A stretch of DNA of 64,000 nucleotides. It comes from Microbacterium psychrotolerans (GTDB lineage: Bacteria; Actinomycetota; Actinomycetes; Actinomycetales; Microbacteriaceae). Below, in pieces: positions 8,479 to 17,388 of the stretch (position 1 is its first letter; each line of letters starts with the position of its first letter). The notes under the pieces were generated by a model, which saw nothing but the letters and a program-made list of their open reading frames with translations, ran no database searches and had not been told where the DNA came from. The translations under genes were made by a program, and so were the position numbers. The stretch spans positions 1 to 64,000 of the forward strand of contig NZ_JAVFWO010000006.1 in NCBI RefSeq assembly GCF_031085295.1, read 5' to 3'.

Positions 8479-11400
8479 ATGCGATACATCGAGGACGAAG
8501 GCCGGATCGTCTGGAGCGCGAGTGATCTCAAGGCAGCGGCCGAGTGCGAGTTCGCCTGGCTGCGCGCGATCGACGCGCGGCTCGGACGCGTCGCAGCGGT
8601 CGAAGAGCCCGAAGACCTCACCCTCGAGCGCGCAGGGCGTCTCGGCACCGTGCACGAGCGCCGGGTGCTCGATGAGTACGTCGCGAAGTACGGTGACCGG
8701 GTCGCCGTGATCCCCGAGGCGAGGTCGTCGGATGCCGTGGCCCTGGCCGATGCGGTCGCCCGCACGAACGCGGCACTCGCCTCCGATGCGGAGGTCATCT
8801 ACCAGGCCGCGTTCGCCACCGACTCGTTCGTGGGGTTCGCGGACTTCCTGGTGCGCGACGACGCCTCCGGCAGCGGTTCCGGCCGGCCCTGGATCGTGCA
8901 GGACACCAAGCTCGCGCGGCACGCCCGCGTCACGGCCCTCATGCAGCTCGCGGCCTACGTCGACCAGCTCGACCGCCTCGGCGTGCCCCGGTCGGACCGC
9001 GTTCAGCTGCTGCTCGGCGACGGCAGCGTCAGCGAGCACGAGGTCGACGACCTCCTGCCCGTCTTCGCACTGCGCCGCGAGCGGCTGGCAGCGCTGATCG
9101 CCGACCGGCGCCTCGAGCTCGGGGTGGCGGGGGAGCCGATCGCCTGGGGAGACCCGCGCGGCGAGCTCGGCGTCGTCGCGTGCGGTCGCTGCGCCACGTG
9201 CGACGCCGAGGTCGTGGCATCCCGTGACCTGCTCCTCGTCGCCGGCATGCGGCCGGTGCAGCGCGAACGGCTGCGCGCCGCCGGCATCGACACGATCGAG
9301 CAGCTCGCCGGGGCGCCGGCGGGGCCGACCGGGATGAATCCCGACGTCTTCGTGTCGCTGCGCACGCAGGCGCGCCTGCAGCTGGAGAGCCCGGCGGGCA
9401 CGCCGCCGCTCGTGGCACCGAAGGCCCGCGGTCCGCGACGCGACGTGACGGTGGTCGAAGCCACGACCGTCGAAGCGGCGGTGACCGCGCACGGTGTCGC
9501 CGTCCACGATGCGGTGGCGCAGGTCACGGTCGCGGCTCTCCTCGAAGAGCCCGGCGTGCGAGCGGCGAGGCTTGCGGTCGAGGCGCCGCCGATCCCGGTG
9601 TTCGAGGTGGTGGCGCCGCAGGCGCTGGGCGCGCTGCCGCGCCCCGACCACGGCGACCTCTTCTTCGACTTCGAGGGCGACCCGCTGCACACCGAGCCGC
9701 CGGTGCCGGGGGAGCCCACGCAGTGGGGCATCGACTACCTGTTCGGCTGGGTCGACACGCGGGAGCAGTACACCGCGCTGTGGGCGCACTCCTTCGCCGA
9801 CGAGAAGCGCGCGCTCGAGACGTTCCTCGACATCGTGAACCTGCGGCGGCAGCAGTTCCCGGGCATGCACATCTACCACTACGCGCCGTACGAGCCGACG
9901 CACCTGCTGGCCATGGCGGCACGTCACGGGGTGCGCGAGGCGGATGTCGATCGACTGCTGCGCGACGGCGTCTTCGTCGACCTGTATCCGATCGTGCGCC
10001 GTGCGCTTCGCGTCGGATCGCGGTCGTACTCGATCAAGAAGCTCGAGCCGCTCTACATGGGCGACGAGGTGCGCACGAGCGACGTGCAGAAGGGCGACGA
10101 CTCGATCGTCCGCTACGTCGAGGCCCGTGCATTGCAGGTGGACGGCGCCGCGGCCGAAGCCGCCCTGGTCTTCGACGACCTCGCCGACTACAACCGCTAC
10201 GACTGCGTGTCGACCCGGCGCCTGCGGGACTGGCTCGTCGACCGCGCGCGCGAGGCCGCCCTCGTGCCGTCGCCCAACCCCGAGCCCGACGAGCGCGCGT
10301 ACGAGCCGTCGGCTCGGGCGACCGTGCTCGACGCGCTCGCACGGGAGCATCCCGAGGACTCGGTCGCCGGCCGCACCCTGCGCCTGGCCGCGGCCGCGAT
10401 CGACTACTACCCGCGCGAGGCGAAGTCGTTCTGGGCGACGCACTTCCTGCGTCTGCGCGAGCCGGTGTCGCTGTGGGACGAGACCCGCGACGTGGTGGCG
10501 ATCGACCCCGCGCGCAGCAGCGTGCGCGAGGACTGGCACTTCCTCGAGAGCGGCAGAGGCGGCGAGCGGCGCGTCGTGGAGCTGCGCGGCGACCTCGCGC
10601 CCGGCACCCGCCTCAGCGAGGGGTCGAACCCGTTCGCCCTCTACGAGCTGCCTGCGCCGTACCCGTTCGACGCCTCGCCGCGGTGGATCCACTCCTACCG
10701 TTCGGTCAACGTGCTCGAGGTCCTCGACGACGGTGCCGTGATCGAAGAGGCGGCGGTCGACGGCGTGACCTGGGACGAGCTGCCTCTCGCGCTCACACCG
10801 CAGGCGCCGCCCGCGGCAGGCAACCAGCAGGCCGCCATCGACGCGTGGGCGGATGCCGTCATCGACGCCGCGCCGGAGCTTCCGGCCGACCCCGCGACCG
10901 ACATCCTGTGCCGCCGGCCGCCGCGCACGCTGCAGCCGGTGCTCGGCGCCGGTCCCGGTGCGGATGCCGGTGCCGGTGCTGGGGCCGCAAGCGCACCGCG
11001 ACCGGAGGGGAGCCCGCTCCCTGTCGCGGGCGAGGACGCCGTCGACGCGATCGCCCGGTCGGTACGCGCGCTCGACCGCAGCTACCTCGCCGTGCAGGGC
11101 CCTCCGGGCACCGGCAAGACCTACGTCGGCTCCCACGTGATCGCACGGCTCGTGCGCGACCACGGCTACAAGGTCGGCGTCGTCGCACAGGGGCACGCGA
11201 CGATCGAGCACCTGCTCGAGCGCGTAATCGCCGCCGGCGTGCCCGCGGCGCAAGTGGGCAAGGCCCCCAAGGACCCGGCCGCCGCGCATGGCTTCACGGT
11301 GCTGCCCAAGAACGGCGTCGCCGCGTTCACGGCCGAGCACGAGGCATCCGGGTTCGTCATCGGCGGCACCGCGTGGGACTTCAGTCACGAGGGCCGGGTT

Positions 11401-12252
11401 CCGCGCGGCAGCCTCGACCTGCTCGTCGTCGATGAGGCGGGGCAGTTCTCGCTCGCCTCGACGATCGCCGTGTCGCTCGCGGCGCCGCGCCTGCTACTGC
11501 TGGGCGACCCGCAGCAGCTGCCGCAGGTGAGTCAGGGCACCCACCCCGCGCCCGTCGACACGTCGGCGCTCGGGTGGGTCATGGACGGCGCCGACGTCAT
11601 CCCGACCGAGTACGGCTACTTCCTCGCGCAGACCCGGCGCATGCGCCCCGAGGTCGCCGCACCCGTCTCGACCCTGTCGTACCGCGGCGAGCTCGCCGCA
11701 CACCCGTCGACGGCGCTGCGTCGCATCGACGGCATCCGTCCCGGGCTCGTACCCATCGCGCTGCGCCATCACGGCAACGCGACGCAGTCCCTCGAAGAGG
11801 CCGCAGAGGTCGCCCGCCTGGTGACCGACCTGATCGGGCGCGAATGGACCGATGCCGCGACGGACGACAGCGATGGCGCATCGACCGCGTTGCCGCCCCG
11901 ACCGCTGGAACAGGCCGATCTCATCGTCGTCACGCCCTACAACGCCCAGCAGGTGGCGGTGGAGGCGGCCCTCGCGGCGGCGGGATTCCCCGATGTGCCC
12001 GTCGGCACGGTGGACAAGTTCCAGGGCAAGGAGGCGGCTGTCGCCATCGTCTCGCTCGCGGCGTCGAGCGGGCGCGACGCGCCACGCGGACTCGAGTTCC
12101 TGCTGCTGCGCAACCGCCTGAACGTCGCGATCTCGCGGGCGATGCACACCGCGTTCCTGGTGTACTCGCCGGGGCTCCTGGACGACCTGCCGTACACCCC
12201 GGAGGGAGTGGCGAGGCTCAGCGGGTTCGCCCGGCTGGTCGGTCGCGGCTGA
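8479..12252 (+). CDS. TM0106-type RecB-like nuclease fused to SF1 helicase
   Basis: A 1257-residue fusion. The N-terminal ~200 residues form a RecB-like (Cas4/PD-D/ExK-type) nuclease region, with a cysteine group CGRCATCD near residue 235 that could bind metal. From about residue 390, LFFDFEGDPLH starts an RNase H-like 3'-5' exonuclease domain of the YprB type. The C-terminal third is a Dna2/UvrD-like superfamily 1 helicase: Walker A GPPGTGKT (about 874), Walker B VVDEAGQF (about 984), GDPQQLPQV, GTVDKFQGKEA, and NVAISRAMH. It likely processes DNA ends during repair. The start ATG 8479 follows a G-rich ribosome binding site. Confidence 0.9.
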   Translation: MRYIEDEGRIVWSASDLKAAAECEFAWLRAIDARLGRVAAVEEPEDLTLERAGRLGTVHERRVLDEYVAKYGDRVAVIPEARSSDAVALADAVARTNAALASDAEVIYQAAFATDSFVGFADFLVRDDASGSGSGRPWIVQDTKLARHARVTALMQLAAYVDQLDRLGVPRSDRVQLLLGDGSVSEHEVDDLLPVFALRRERLAALIADRRLELGVAGEPIAWGDPRGELGVVACGRCATCDAEVVASRDLLLVAGMRPVQRERLRAAGIDTIEQLAGAPAGPTGMNPDVFVSLRTQARLQLESPAGTPPLVAPKARGPRRDVTVVEATTVEAAVTAHGVAVHDAVAQVTVAALLEEPGVRAARLAVEAPPIPVFEVVAPQALGALPRPDHGDLFFDFEGDPLHTEPPVPGEPTQWGIDYLFGWVDTREQYTALWAHSFADEKRALETFLDIVNLRRQQFPGMHIYHYAPYEPTHLLAMAARHGVREADVDRLLRDGVFVDLYPIVRRALRVGSRSYSIKKLEPLYMGDEVRTSDVQKGDDSIVRYVEARALQVDGAAAEAALVFDDLADYNRYDCVSTRRLRDWLVDRAREAALVPSPNPEPDERAYEPSARATVLDALAREHPEDSVAGRTLRLAAAAIDYYPREAKSFWATHFLRLREPVSLWDETRDVVAIDPARSSVREDWHFLESGRGGERRVVELRGDLAPGTRLSEGSNPFALYELPAPYPFDASPRWIHSYRSVNVLEVLDDGAVIEEAAVDGVTWDELPLALTPQAPPAAGNQQAAIDAWADAVIDAAPELPADPATDILCRRPPRTLQPVLGAGPGADAGAGAGAASAPRPEGSPLPVAGEDAVDAIARSVRALDRSYLAVQGPPGTGKTYVGSHVIARLVRDHGYKVGVVAQGHATIEHLLERVIAAGVPAAQVGKAPKDPAAAHGFTVLPKNGVAAFTAEHEASGFVIGGTAWDFSHEGRVPRGSLDLLVVDEAGQFSLASTIAVSLAAPRLLLLGDPQQLPQVSQGTHPAPVDTSALGWVMDGADVIPTEYGYFLAQTRRMRPEVAAPVSTLSYRGELAAHPSTALRRIDGIRPGLVPIALRHHGNATQSLEEAAEVARLVTDLIGREWTDAATDDSDGASTALPPRPLEQADLIVVTPYNAQQVAVEAALAAAGFPDVPVGTVDKFQGKEAAVAIVSLAASSGRDAPRGLEFLLLRNRLNVAISRAMHTAFLVYSPGLLDDLPYTPEGVARLSGFARLVGRG

Positions 12253-12260
12253 GCGCCGCG

Positions 12261-12266
12261 TAGACT
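12261..12266 (+). promoter_or_regulatory. -10 box TAGACT upstream of DUF3467 gene
   Basis: TAGACT lies in the 91-nt gap after the helicase stop. A start near 12273 would give a leader of about 70 nt, so the DUF3467 gene probably has its own promoter. Confidence 0.4.
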
Positions 12267-12343
12267 CGCGCACACGTCGCACACGACAGCCCGAGCCTCT
12301 CACGCGGGCCACCGCGCGAGACGCCGCCCGAACAGGAGCCCGC

Positions 12344-12664
12344 ATGGCCGACGACGCATCGCAGCAGTTCGAAATCGACCTCCCGCCCGAGCTCATCGGT
12401 GGCGCGTACGCCGACTTCGCGAACGTCTGGCACACGCCGACGGTGTTCGTGATGGACTTCCTCACCCTCGCGCAGCCCCCGCGCGAGCAGGTGGACGCCG
12501 AGACCGGCCAGCGTCACACCGTCGTGCCGGCGCGCGTGGTGAGCCGCATCCGCATCCCACCGGACCAGGTGTTCGAACTGGCGAAGGCCCTGACCCAGCA
12601 GCTCGAGTTCTGGGAGCGCGAGACCGGTCGCCGCAATCCGCAGGATCCGCCGCTGGGGGACTGA
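12344..12664 (+). CDS. DUF3467 domain protein
   Basis: A 106-residue soluble protein matching the DUF3467 pattern: QFEIDLPPELIGGAYADFANVWHT followed in the family layout by FVMDFL and a SRI-I-P-Q segment (VSRIRIPPDQVFELAKAL). The domain is thought to be a small alpha/beta unit, and its biochemical role is unknown. The purine-rich AACAGGAGCCCGC precedes the ATG. It follows the nuclease/helicase gene on the same strand; a functional link is only suggested by position. Confidence 0.85.
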   Translation: MADDASQQFEIDLPPELIGGAYADFANVWHTPTVFVMDFLTLAQPPREQVDAETGQRHTVVPARVVSRIRIPPDQVFELAKALTQQLEFWERETGRRNPQDPPLGD

Positions 12665-12784
12665 CACCCGATTCGGGGTCGTCGGTGGTCTCGGGCGCGA
12701 GTAGTCCGCCGCACGCGGCATGTCAACCCCTTTGGGGTCTGAATCCGACCCCACGTAGCCTTGCCAGGCGCCAGAAGGCGTGCA

Positions 12785-12822
12785 GGCGCGACATCCGTTC
12801 GGCGAGGGGCGGATGTCGCGCC
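12785..12822. terminator. 13-bp perfect hairpin between convergent genes
   Basis: GGCGCGACATCCG (12785-12797) pairs exactly with CGGATGTCGCGCC (12810-12822) across a 12-nt loop. It lies between the DUF3467 gene and the converging upp gene. No T-run follows on either strand, so it would be a non-canonical bidirectional terminator or a structural element. The rest of the 275-nt gap shows only a small ACCCC-TTT-GGGGT repeat at 12726-12738. Confidence 0.55.
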
Positions 12823-12939
12823 GTCTCCATGTGCGGCGCGCCCGTTCACTCCGGTGGCCGTGGTGGGCGGGGCGCGACGAGCGCCGCGGCCGGCGACCCC
12901 CGCCGGCTTCCCGATCGTCTGATGCGACGGACTCGCGGC

Positions 12940-13572
12940 TCAGACCGTGCCGTACAGCCGATCGCCGGCGTCGCCGAGGCCGGGCACGATGTAGCCCTTC
13001 TCGTTGAGCCGCTCGTCGAGCGCGCCCAGCACGAGGGTGACGTCGCGGCCCTCGACCTGCTTCTCGATGGCGGCGACGCCCTCAGGAGCCCCGAGGATGC
13101 AGATCGCCGTCACGTCCTGCGCGCCGCGCTGGAACAGGAACTCGATCGCGGCGCCGAGCGAGCCGCCGGTCGCGAGCATCGGGTCGAGCACGAAGCACTG
13201 GCGGTCGCTCAGGTCGTCGGGCAGTCGCTCGGCGTAGGTCGACGGCTCGAGCGTCTCGTGGTCGCGGACCATTCCGAGGAAGCCCACCTCGGCGGTCGGG
13301 ATGAGCTTCACCATGCCCTCGAGCATGCCGAGGCCGGCGCGCAGGATGGGCACGACGAGGGGTCGCGGGTCGTCGATGCGGACGCCGGTCGTCGTGGTGA
13401 CGGGCGTCTGGATCTCGATGGGCGCCACGCGCACGTTCCGCGTCGCCTCGTACGCGAGGAGGGTGACGAGCTCCTCGGTGAGCTGGCGGAACACGGGGGA
13501 CGAGGTGCGCTGGTCGCGCAGCACCGTGAGCTTGTGGGTGATGAGCGGGTGGTCGGCGACGTGCAGGCGCAT
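12940..13572 (-). CDS. upp: Uracil phosphoribosyltransferase
   Basis: A 210-residue salvage enzyme that makes UMP from uracil and PRPP. The PRPP-binding loop DPMLATGGS spans residues 130-138, and the C-terminal uracil-binding region reads GYIVPGLGDAGDR. Length and layout are standard. The ATG at 13570-13572 sits 6 nt after a TAACCT -10 box, so the mRNA is probably leaderless. It diverges from tadA across 69 nt. Confidence 0.97.
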   Translation of the reverse strand: MRLHVADHPLITHKLTVLRDQRTSSPVFRQLTEELVTLLAYEATRNVRVAPIEIQTPVTTTTGVRIDDPRPLVVPILRAGLGMLEGMVKLIPTAEVGFLGMVRDHETLEPSTYAERLPDDLSDRQCFVLDPMLATGGSLGAAIEFLFQRGAQDVTAICILGAPEGVAAIEKQVEGRDVTLVLGALDERLNEKGYIVPGLGDAGDRLYGTV

Positions 13573-13578
13573 AGAGAC

Positions 13579-13584
13579 AGGTTA
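13579..13584 (-). promoter_or_regulatory. -10 box TAACCT, leaderless upp
   Basis: On the minus strand TAACCT is followed by GTCTCT and then the upp ATG, a 6-nt gap with no ribosome binding site. Confidence 0.6.
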
Positions 13585-13629
13585 GTCCGTCGCCGCCCTC
13601 GAACCCGGGACGGGTTCGCAGCGGGCGGC

Positions 13630-13635
13630 TACGCT
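13630..13635 (+). promoter_or_regulatory. -10 box TACGCT, leaderless tadA
   Basis: TACGCT is followed by 6 nt and then the GTG start of tadA at 13642. It shares a 69-nt divergent region with the upp promoter. Confidence 0.6.
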
Positions 13636-13641
13636 CGTGCT

Positions 13642-14103
13642 GTGCAGCCCGCCCCCGCCGACCTCGCCGCGATGGATCGTGCGCTCGCGCTCGCCGCCGC
13701 GGCGGGCGAGACGGGCGATGTGCCCGTGGGGGCGGTCGTGATGGATGCTCAGGGCGCGGTGATCGCCGAGGGTCGCAACCTCCGCGAGCTCGAGCACGAT
13801 CCCACCGCGCATGCCGAGGTGGTGGCGCTGCGGGCTGCGGCCGCGGCACGCGGCTCGTGGAACCTCGAAGGCTGCACGCTCGTGGTCACCCTGGAGCCCT
13901 GCGTGATGTGCGCGGGCGCCGTGCTGCAGTCACGCGTCTCGCGACTGGTGTTCGGTGCGTGGGACGAGAAGGCCGGCGCCGCGGGCTCGGTGTACGACGT
14001 CGTCCGCGACCGGCGTCTGCCGTATCGCGCGGAGGTCGTCGCCGGGGTGCGCGCGGATGCGGCATCCGCTCTCCTGCGCGCTTTCTTCGACGCGCGCCGC
14101 TGA
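13642..14103 (+). CDS. tadA: tRNA adenosine(34) deaminase
   Basis: A 153-residue zinc deaminase converting A34 to inosine in tRNA-Arg(ACG). The zinc/catalytic motifs are HAE (residues 57-59) and PCVMC (86-90), in the usual spacing. The C-terminal VYDVVRDRRLPYRAEVVAGV region is typical of TadA. GTG 13642 is preferred over the internal ATG at 13672 because of the TACGCT box 6 nt upstream and because the N-terminal helix is needed. Confidence 0.94.
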   Translation: MQPAPADLAAMDRALALAAAAGETGDVPVGAVVMDAQGAVIAEGRNLRELEHDPTAHAEVVALRAAAAARGSWNLEGCTLVVTLEPCVMCAGAVLQSRVSRLVFGAWDEKAGAAGSVYDVVRDRRLPYRAEVVAGVRADAASALLRAFFDARR

Positions 14104-14131
14104 CGCGTCCTCCCTCCCTCAGGGGAGGTGC

Positions 14132-15058
14132 TCAGCGGGGGAGCTGCGGCAGGACCTCGCCGAGGTACTCGACGTGCGAGACGTCCTGCAGATCCAGCAG
14201 CTGGAAGTACACGCGTTCGATGCCGAACGACCGGTAGAGCGCGATGCGCTCGCCGATCTCGGCGGCGTCGCCCACGATGTTCGTGCCGTCCCGCACGTCG
14301 GCGACCGTCTTTCCGATCCGCCCGGCGCGGCGGGCAACCTCGGCATCGTCGCGGCCGGCCACCGTGGACATCGCGATCGAGAGGCGCACCGTCGCCGGGT
14401 CGCGGCCGATGCGGTCGCAGGCGGCGCGCAGGTTGTCGATGCGCTCCGGGATCTGGTGGTCTTCCGGGAAGCCGATGTTGTACTCGCGGGCGAATCGGGC
14501 GACGAGGTCAGGGGTGCGCCGGGGACCGCCGCCGCCGATGATCACGGGGACCGGCTGCTGCAGCGGTTTCGGCAGGCCGGGCGCCTCGACCAGCTGGTAG
14601 TTCGTCCCGCTGAAGCTGTAGGTGTCGCCGTCGCGCGTGGCCCACAGGCCGGTCACGATCTCGAGCTGCTCTTCGAGGAGATCGAACCGCTTGGCCGGGA
14701 ACGGGATGCCATAGGCACGGTGCTCGCGCTCGAACCACCCGGCTCCGAGCCCCAGCTCGACGCGTCCGCCTGACATCGCGTCGACCTGGGCGACCTGGAT
14801 CGCCAGCGAGCCGGGGTGACGGAACGTGACGGGGGAGACGAGGGTGCCGATGCGGATCCGGGAGGTCTCGCGGGCCAGCCCCGCCAGCGTCGTCCAGGCG
14901 TCGGTCGGTCCGGGGAGACCGTCACCCATCCCGCTCAGGTAATGGTCCGACCGGAAGTATCCCGTGAAGCCGAGACGCTCCGCCGTCTGGGCGTAGGCGA
15001 GCTCGTCGTCGTAGGTGGCACCGAGGTGGGGCTCGGTGAAGATGCAGTATTCGATGAT
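14132..15058 (-). CDS. LLM-class F420-dependent oxidoreductase (non-canonical start)
   Basis: A luciferase-like monooxygenase-fold protein, probably using F420 or FMN. Family features: SGGRVELGLGAGWFEREH, PVIIGGGGPRRTPDLVARFA, and the C-terminal VYFQLLDLQD. Upstream of the first ATG (14927-14929) the same frame clearly encodes the missing first strand and helix (EYCIFTEPHLGATYDD, then GFTGYFRSDHYLSG), back to 15058. Between there and an in-frame stop at 15089-15091 no ATG, GTG or TTG exists in frame. I therefore place the start at an ATC codon at 15056-15058 (308 residues), where family members begin MIEYC or similar. A start mutation or a sequencing error is equally possible. Confidence 0.75.
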   Translation of the reverse strand: MIEYCIFTEPHLGATYDDELAYAQTAERLGFTGYFRSDHYLSGMGDGLPGPTDAWTTLAGLARETSRIRIGTLVSPVTFRHPGSLAIQVAQVDAMSGGRVELGLGAGWFEREHRAYGIPFPAKRFDLLEEQLEIVTGLWATRDGDTYSFSGTNYQLVEAPGLPKPLQQPVPVIIGGGGPRRTPDLVARFAREYNIGFPEDHQIPERIDNLRAACDRIGRDPATVRLSIAMSTVAGRDDAEVARRAGRIGKTVADVRDGTNIVGDAAEIGERIALYRSFGIERVYFQLLDLQDVSHVEYLGEVLPQLPR

Positions 15059-15145
15059 CGTTCCCCGTGTCTGTCTCGAGTTCGCTGGTCACGTCGACGG
15101 AGCCCAGCGGCCTCCGGCGGCTGAGGCTGAAGGAGCGGCGGAGAC

Positions 15146-16117
15146 TCAGTCGGTCGACTTGATGACGAACTCGGATGTCGGGGGCGCGGGATCTTCGCCG
15201 GGGCGGTAGATGTCGGGCTCCACGTAGATCACCCGCGCCGCGGGCACGGCCGCACGCACGCGCGCCTCGACGCGGTCGATGTCGGCCGCCACGAGCGCGA
15301 GCGGCGCGTCTGCGGCGAAGCCGAGCTTCGCGGCGACGAGGAGCTCGTCGGGGCCGAGGTAGAGCGTCTTGATGTGGATGAGCTTCTCGACCTCGGCTCC
15401 GGCGGTGATGGCGGCGACGATGCGCTGGTGATCGGCCTCCGTGGCGCCCTCGCCGACGAGGAGGCTCTTCGTCTCGATGCCGAGGACGATCGCGATGACG
15501 ATGAGCAGCGTGCCGATCATGAGCGTGCCGAGGGCATCGAAGACCGGGTTACCGGTGATCACGGTGAGGCCGACCCCGAAGAGCGCGAACACCAGCCCGA
15601 TGAGTGCGCCGACGTCTTCGAGCAGGACGACCGGAAGCTCCGGCGCCTTCGCGTGCCGGACGAACGACACCCACGACTGGCCCCGGCCGCGCACGTGGTT
15701 GCTCTCGCGGACGGCCGTGCGCAGCGAGAACGACTCGAGGGCGATGGCGACGACCAGCACGACGATGGGCAGCCACCACCACTTCTCGTCGAGCCCGTGC
15801 GGGTGGGTGAGCTTCTCGACCCCCTCGTAGATGGCGAACAGGCCGCCGACCGAGAACAGGATGATCGACACGACGAACGCGTAGACGTATCGCTCGCGTC
15901 CGTAGCCGAAGGGGTGATCACTGTCGGCCATCTTCTTGGCCTTGCGCCCGCCGAGCATCAGCAGCAGCTGGTTGCCCGAGTCGGCGACCGAGTGGATCGC
16001 CTCGGCGAGCATCGAGGCCGAGCCCGAAAGGAACCATGCGATGAACTTCGCCACGGCGATGCCCATGTTCGCCAAGAACGCCGCGAGGATCGCCTTGCCG
16101 CCACCGGAAGCACTCAT
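15146..16117 (-). CDS. Cation diffusion facilitator family transporter
   Basis: A 323-residue metal efflux protein of the CDF family (Zn/Co/Fe/Mn exporters) in the cytoplasmic membrane. HSVADSGNQ (42-50) provides the HxxxD transport-site pair in helix 2, and the second pair lies in LLEDVGALIGL. About six transmembrane segments are followed by a cytoplasmic ferredoxin-like domain. The helix-5 pair is E-D rather than the H-D of ZnT proteins, so the metal cannot be named. The ATG at 16115-16117 is 7 nt after a TAGACT box. Confidence 0.92.
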   Translation of the reverse strand: MSASGGGKAILAAFLANMGIAVAKFIAWFLSGSASMLAEAIHSVADSGNQLLLMLGGRKAKKMADSDHPFGYGRERYVYAFVVSIILFSVGGLFAIYEGVEKLTHPHGLDEKWWWLPIVVLVVAIALESFSLRTAVRESNHVRGRGQSWVSFVRHAKAPELPVVLLEDVGALIGLVFALFGVGLTVITGNPVFDALGTLMIGTLLIVIAIVLGIETKSLLVGEGATEADHQRIVAAITAGAEVEKLIHIKTLYLGPDELLVAAKLGFAADAPLALVAADIDRVEARVRAAVPAARVIYVEPDIYRPGEDPAPPTSEFVIKSTD

Positions 16118-16124
16118 GCCGACG

Positions 16125-16130
16125 AGTCTA
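16125..16130 (-). promoter_or_regulatory. -10 box TAGACT, leaderless CDF gene
   Basis: On the minus strand TAGACT is followed by CGTCGGC and the ATG of the CDF gene, with no ribosome binding site in the 7-nt gap. Confidence 0.6.
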
Positions 16131-16177
16131 CGGATGCCGAGCCCACCGCTTGCGCGCCGGACGCGCGTCCGGCGGTG

Positions 16178-17290
16178 TCAGTCGGAGGAGCGGAGGATGA
16201 TCGCCTCGGTCGGGGGCGCGGGATCGTGACGGTGACCGACGTATCCGATGACCTCGAGCAGTGCCTGGCGGAACTCGGCCGGCCGCTCCAGGTGCGGGGA
16301 GTGCCCGGTGCCTTCGAGGCTCAGCTCGGTGACCTCGCCGCCGGCGGCGGCATAGCGGTCGAGCACGTCGCGCGTCTGCGACACCATCTCCTGCGGCGGC
16401 GCGACATCGTCGCCCGGCCAGCCGGGCACGATCCCGAGCTTGCCGAGGTTGTTGAAGTCGTAGAACGAGGCGTCCGAGACGATCGCGTCCGCGGTGCCGT
16501 GGATCCAGAGGATCGGCGGCTTGGCGGCGAGATCGACGATGCCCGACACATCGAAGTAGGCCGGTGTCATCGTGTTGAGGACTCCGAGCCCGCCCGCGCC
16601 GAAGCCGGGCCAGTTGTCGCTCGTGACGGCGTCGCCCGGGTAGTTGCCGGTGGCGGTCGAGGTGGTGAGCATCGACTCGACCCACACGTCCTCGTGCGCG
16701 GTCTCGTACCCCGCAGCGACATAGCCGGAGCGGAACACGCTGCGTGGCGAGGTCGGCGCGTCCGCCGTGGTGTCGTGGTCGATCAGGCGCTGCACGAAGT
16801 CCGGGTTCGCGCCGCCGCCGCCGCACCCGGCGTCGTCGTCGGTGAGTCGGGAGCCGTCGCGCCGCGTCCCGCCGAAGCCGTACGGCGACACCGGAGCCTG
16901 CAGGGTGAGGCTCAGGACAGGGTGGTCGAGCGCGTACTGCATGATGACGCCGCCGCCCATCGACCAGCCGACCAGGTGGGCGGTCGGGATGTCGAGCGCC
17001 TCGAGCGTGGCATGCACGTCGTCGCTGAAGTCCCGCACGCCGCGGGTCGCGTCGATCGGCGCGTGCTCGGTGCCGCCGAACCCGCGCAGGTCGATCGCGA
17101 TCACCCGCAGGTCGGTCGGAAGATCGAGCATCAGCTCCTGCCAGAAGAGGGCCGACGAGACGTTGCCGTGGATCAGCACCACGGTCCGCTCCGGCGGTGT
17201 GGCGGAGTCGTCGCCCTCGCGCTCCAGCACGTTGACGGTGAGTCCGGGCGTCTCCACGCTGCGCGCGGTGATGCCGTCGAAGAGCGTCAT
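16178..17290 (-). CDS. Alpha/beta hydrolase
   Basis: A 370-residue alpha/beta hydrolase fold protein without a signal peptide. The oxyanion strand is VVLIHGNVSSALFWQEL, the nucleophile elbow is GWSMGGG, an acid is offered around GTADAIVSD, and the histidine around GTGHSPHLERP. The stretch DDAGCGGGGANPDF is an insertion in the cap region. ATG 17288-17290 has GGGAGG 8 nt upstream; a -10-like TATCCT (minus strand, 17341-17346) lies about 50 nt before it. Substrate unknown (esterase, lipase or haloalkane-type all possible). Confidence 0.85.
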   Translation of the reverse strand: MTLFDGITARSVETPGLTVNVLEREGDDSATPPERTVVLIHGNVSSALFWQELMLDLPTDLRVIAIDLRGFGGTEHAPIDATRGVRDFSDDVHATLEALDIPTAHLVGWSMGGGVIMQYALDHPVLSLTLQAPVSPYGFGGTRRDGSRLTDDDAGCGGGGANPDFVQRLIDHDTTADAPTSPRSVFRSGYVAAGYETAHEDVWVESMLTTSTATGNYPGDAVTSDNWPGFGAGGLGVLNTMTPAYFDVSGIVDLAAKPPILWIHGTADAIVSDASFYDFNNLGKLGIVPGWPGDDVAPPQEMVSQTRDVLDRYAAAGGEVTELSLEGTGHSPHLERPAEFRQALLEVIGYVGHRHDPAPPTEAIILRSSD

Positions 17291-17388
17291 GTCGGAAGCC
17301 TCCCACGTCGTGCGGGGGCCCCTGCGTCCCCGCACTTCCGAGGATAGACCGGCCAGAGACGCTATGAACGGACTCTCACGTCGCGGAT

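Noticed and set aside
6259..11388. A 1709-codon open frame on the minus strand running across the nuclease/helicase gene into nadE
   Set aside because: Only the part up to 8337 matches a family (NadE). The rest is antisense to a clearly conserved gene, and its Arg/Ala/His-rich translation is typical of GC-rich shadow frames.
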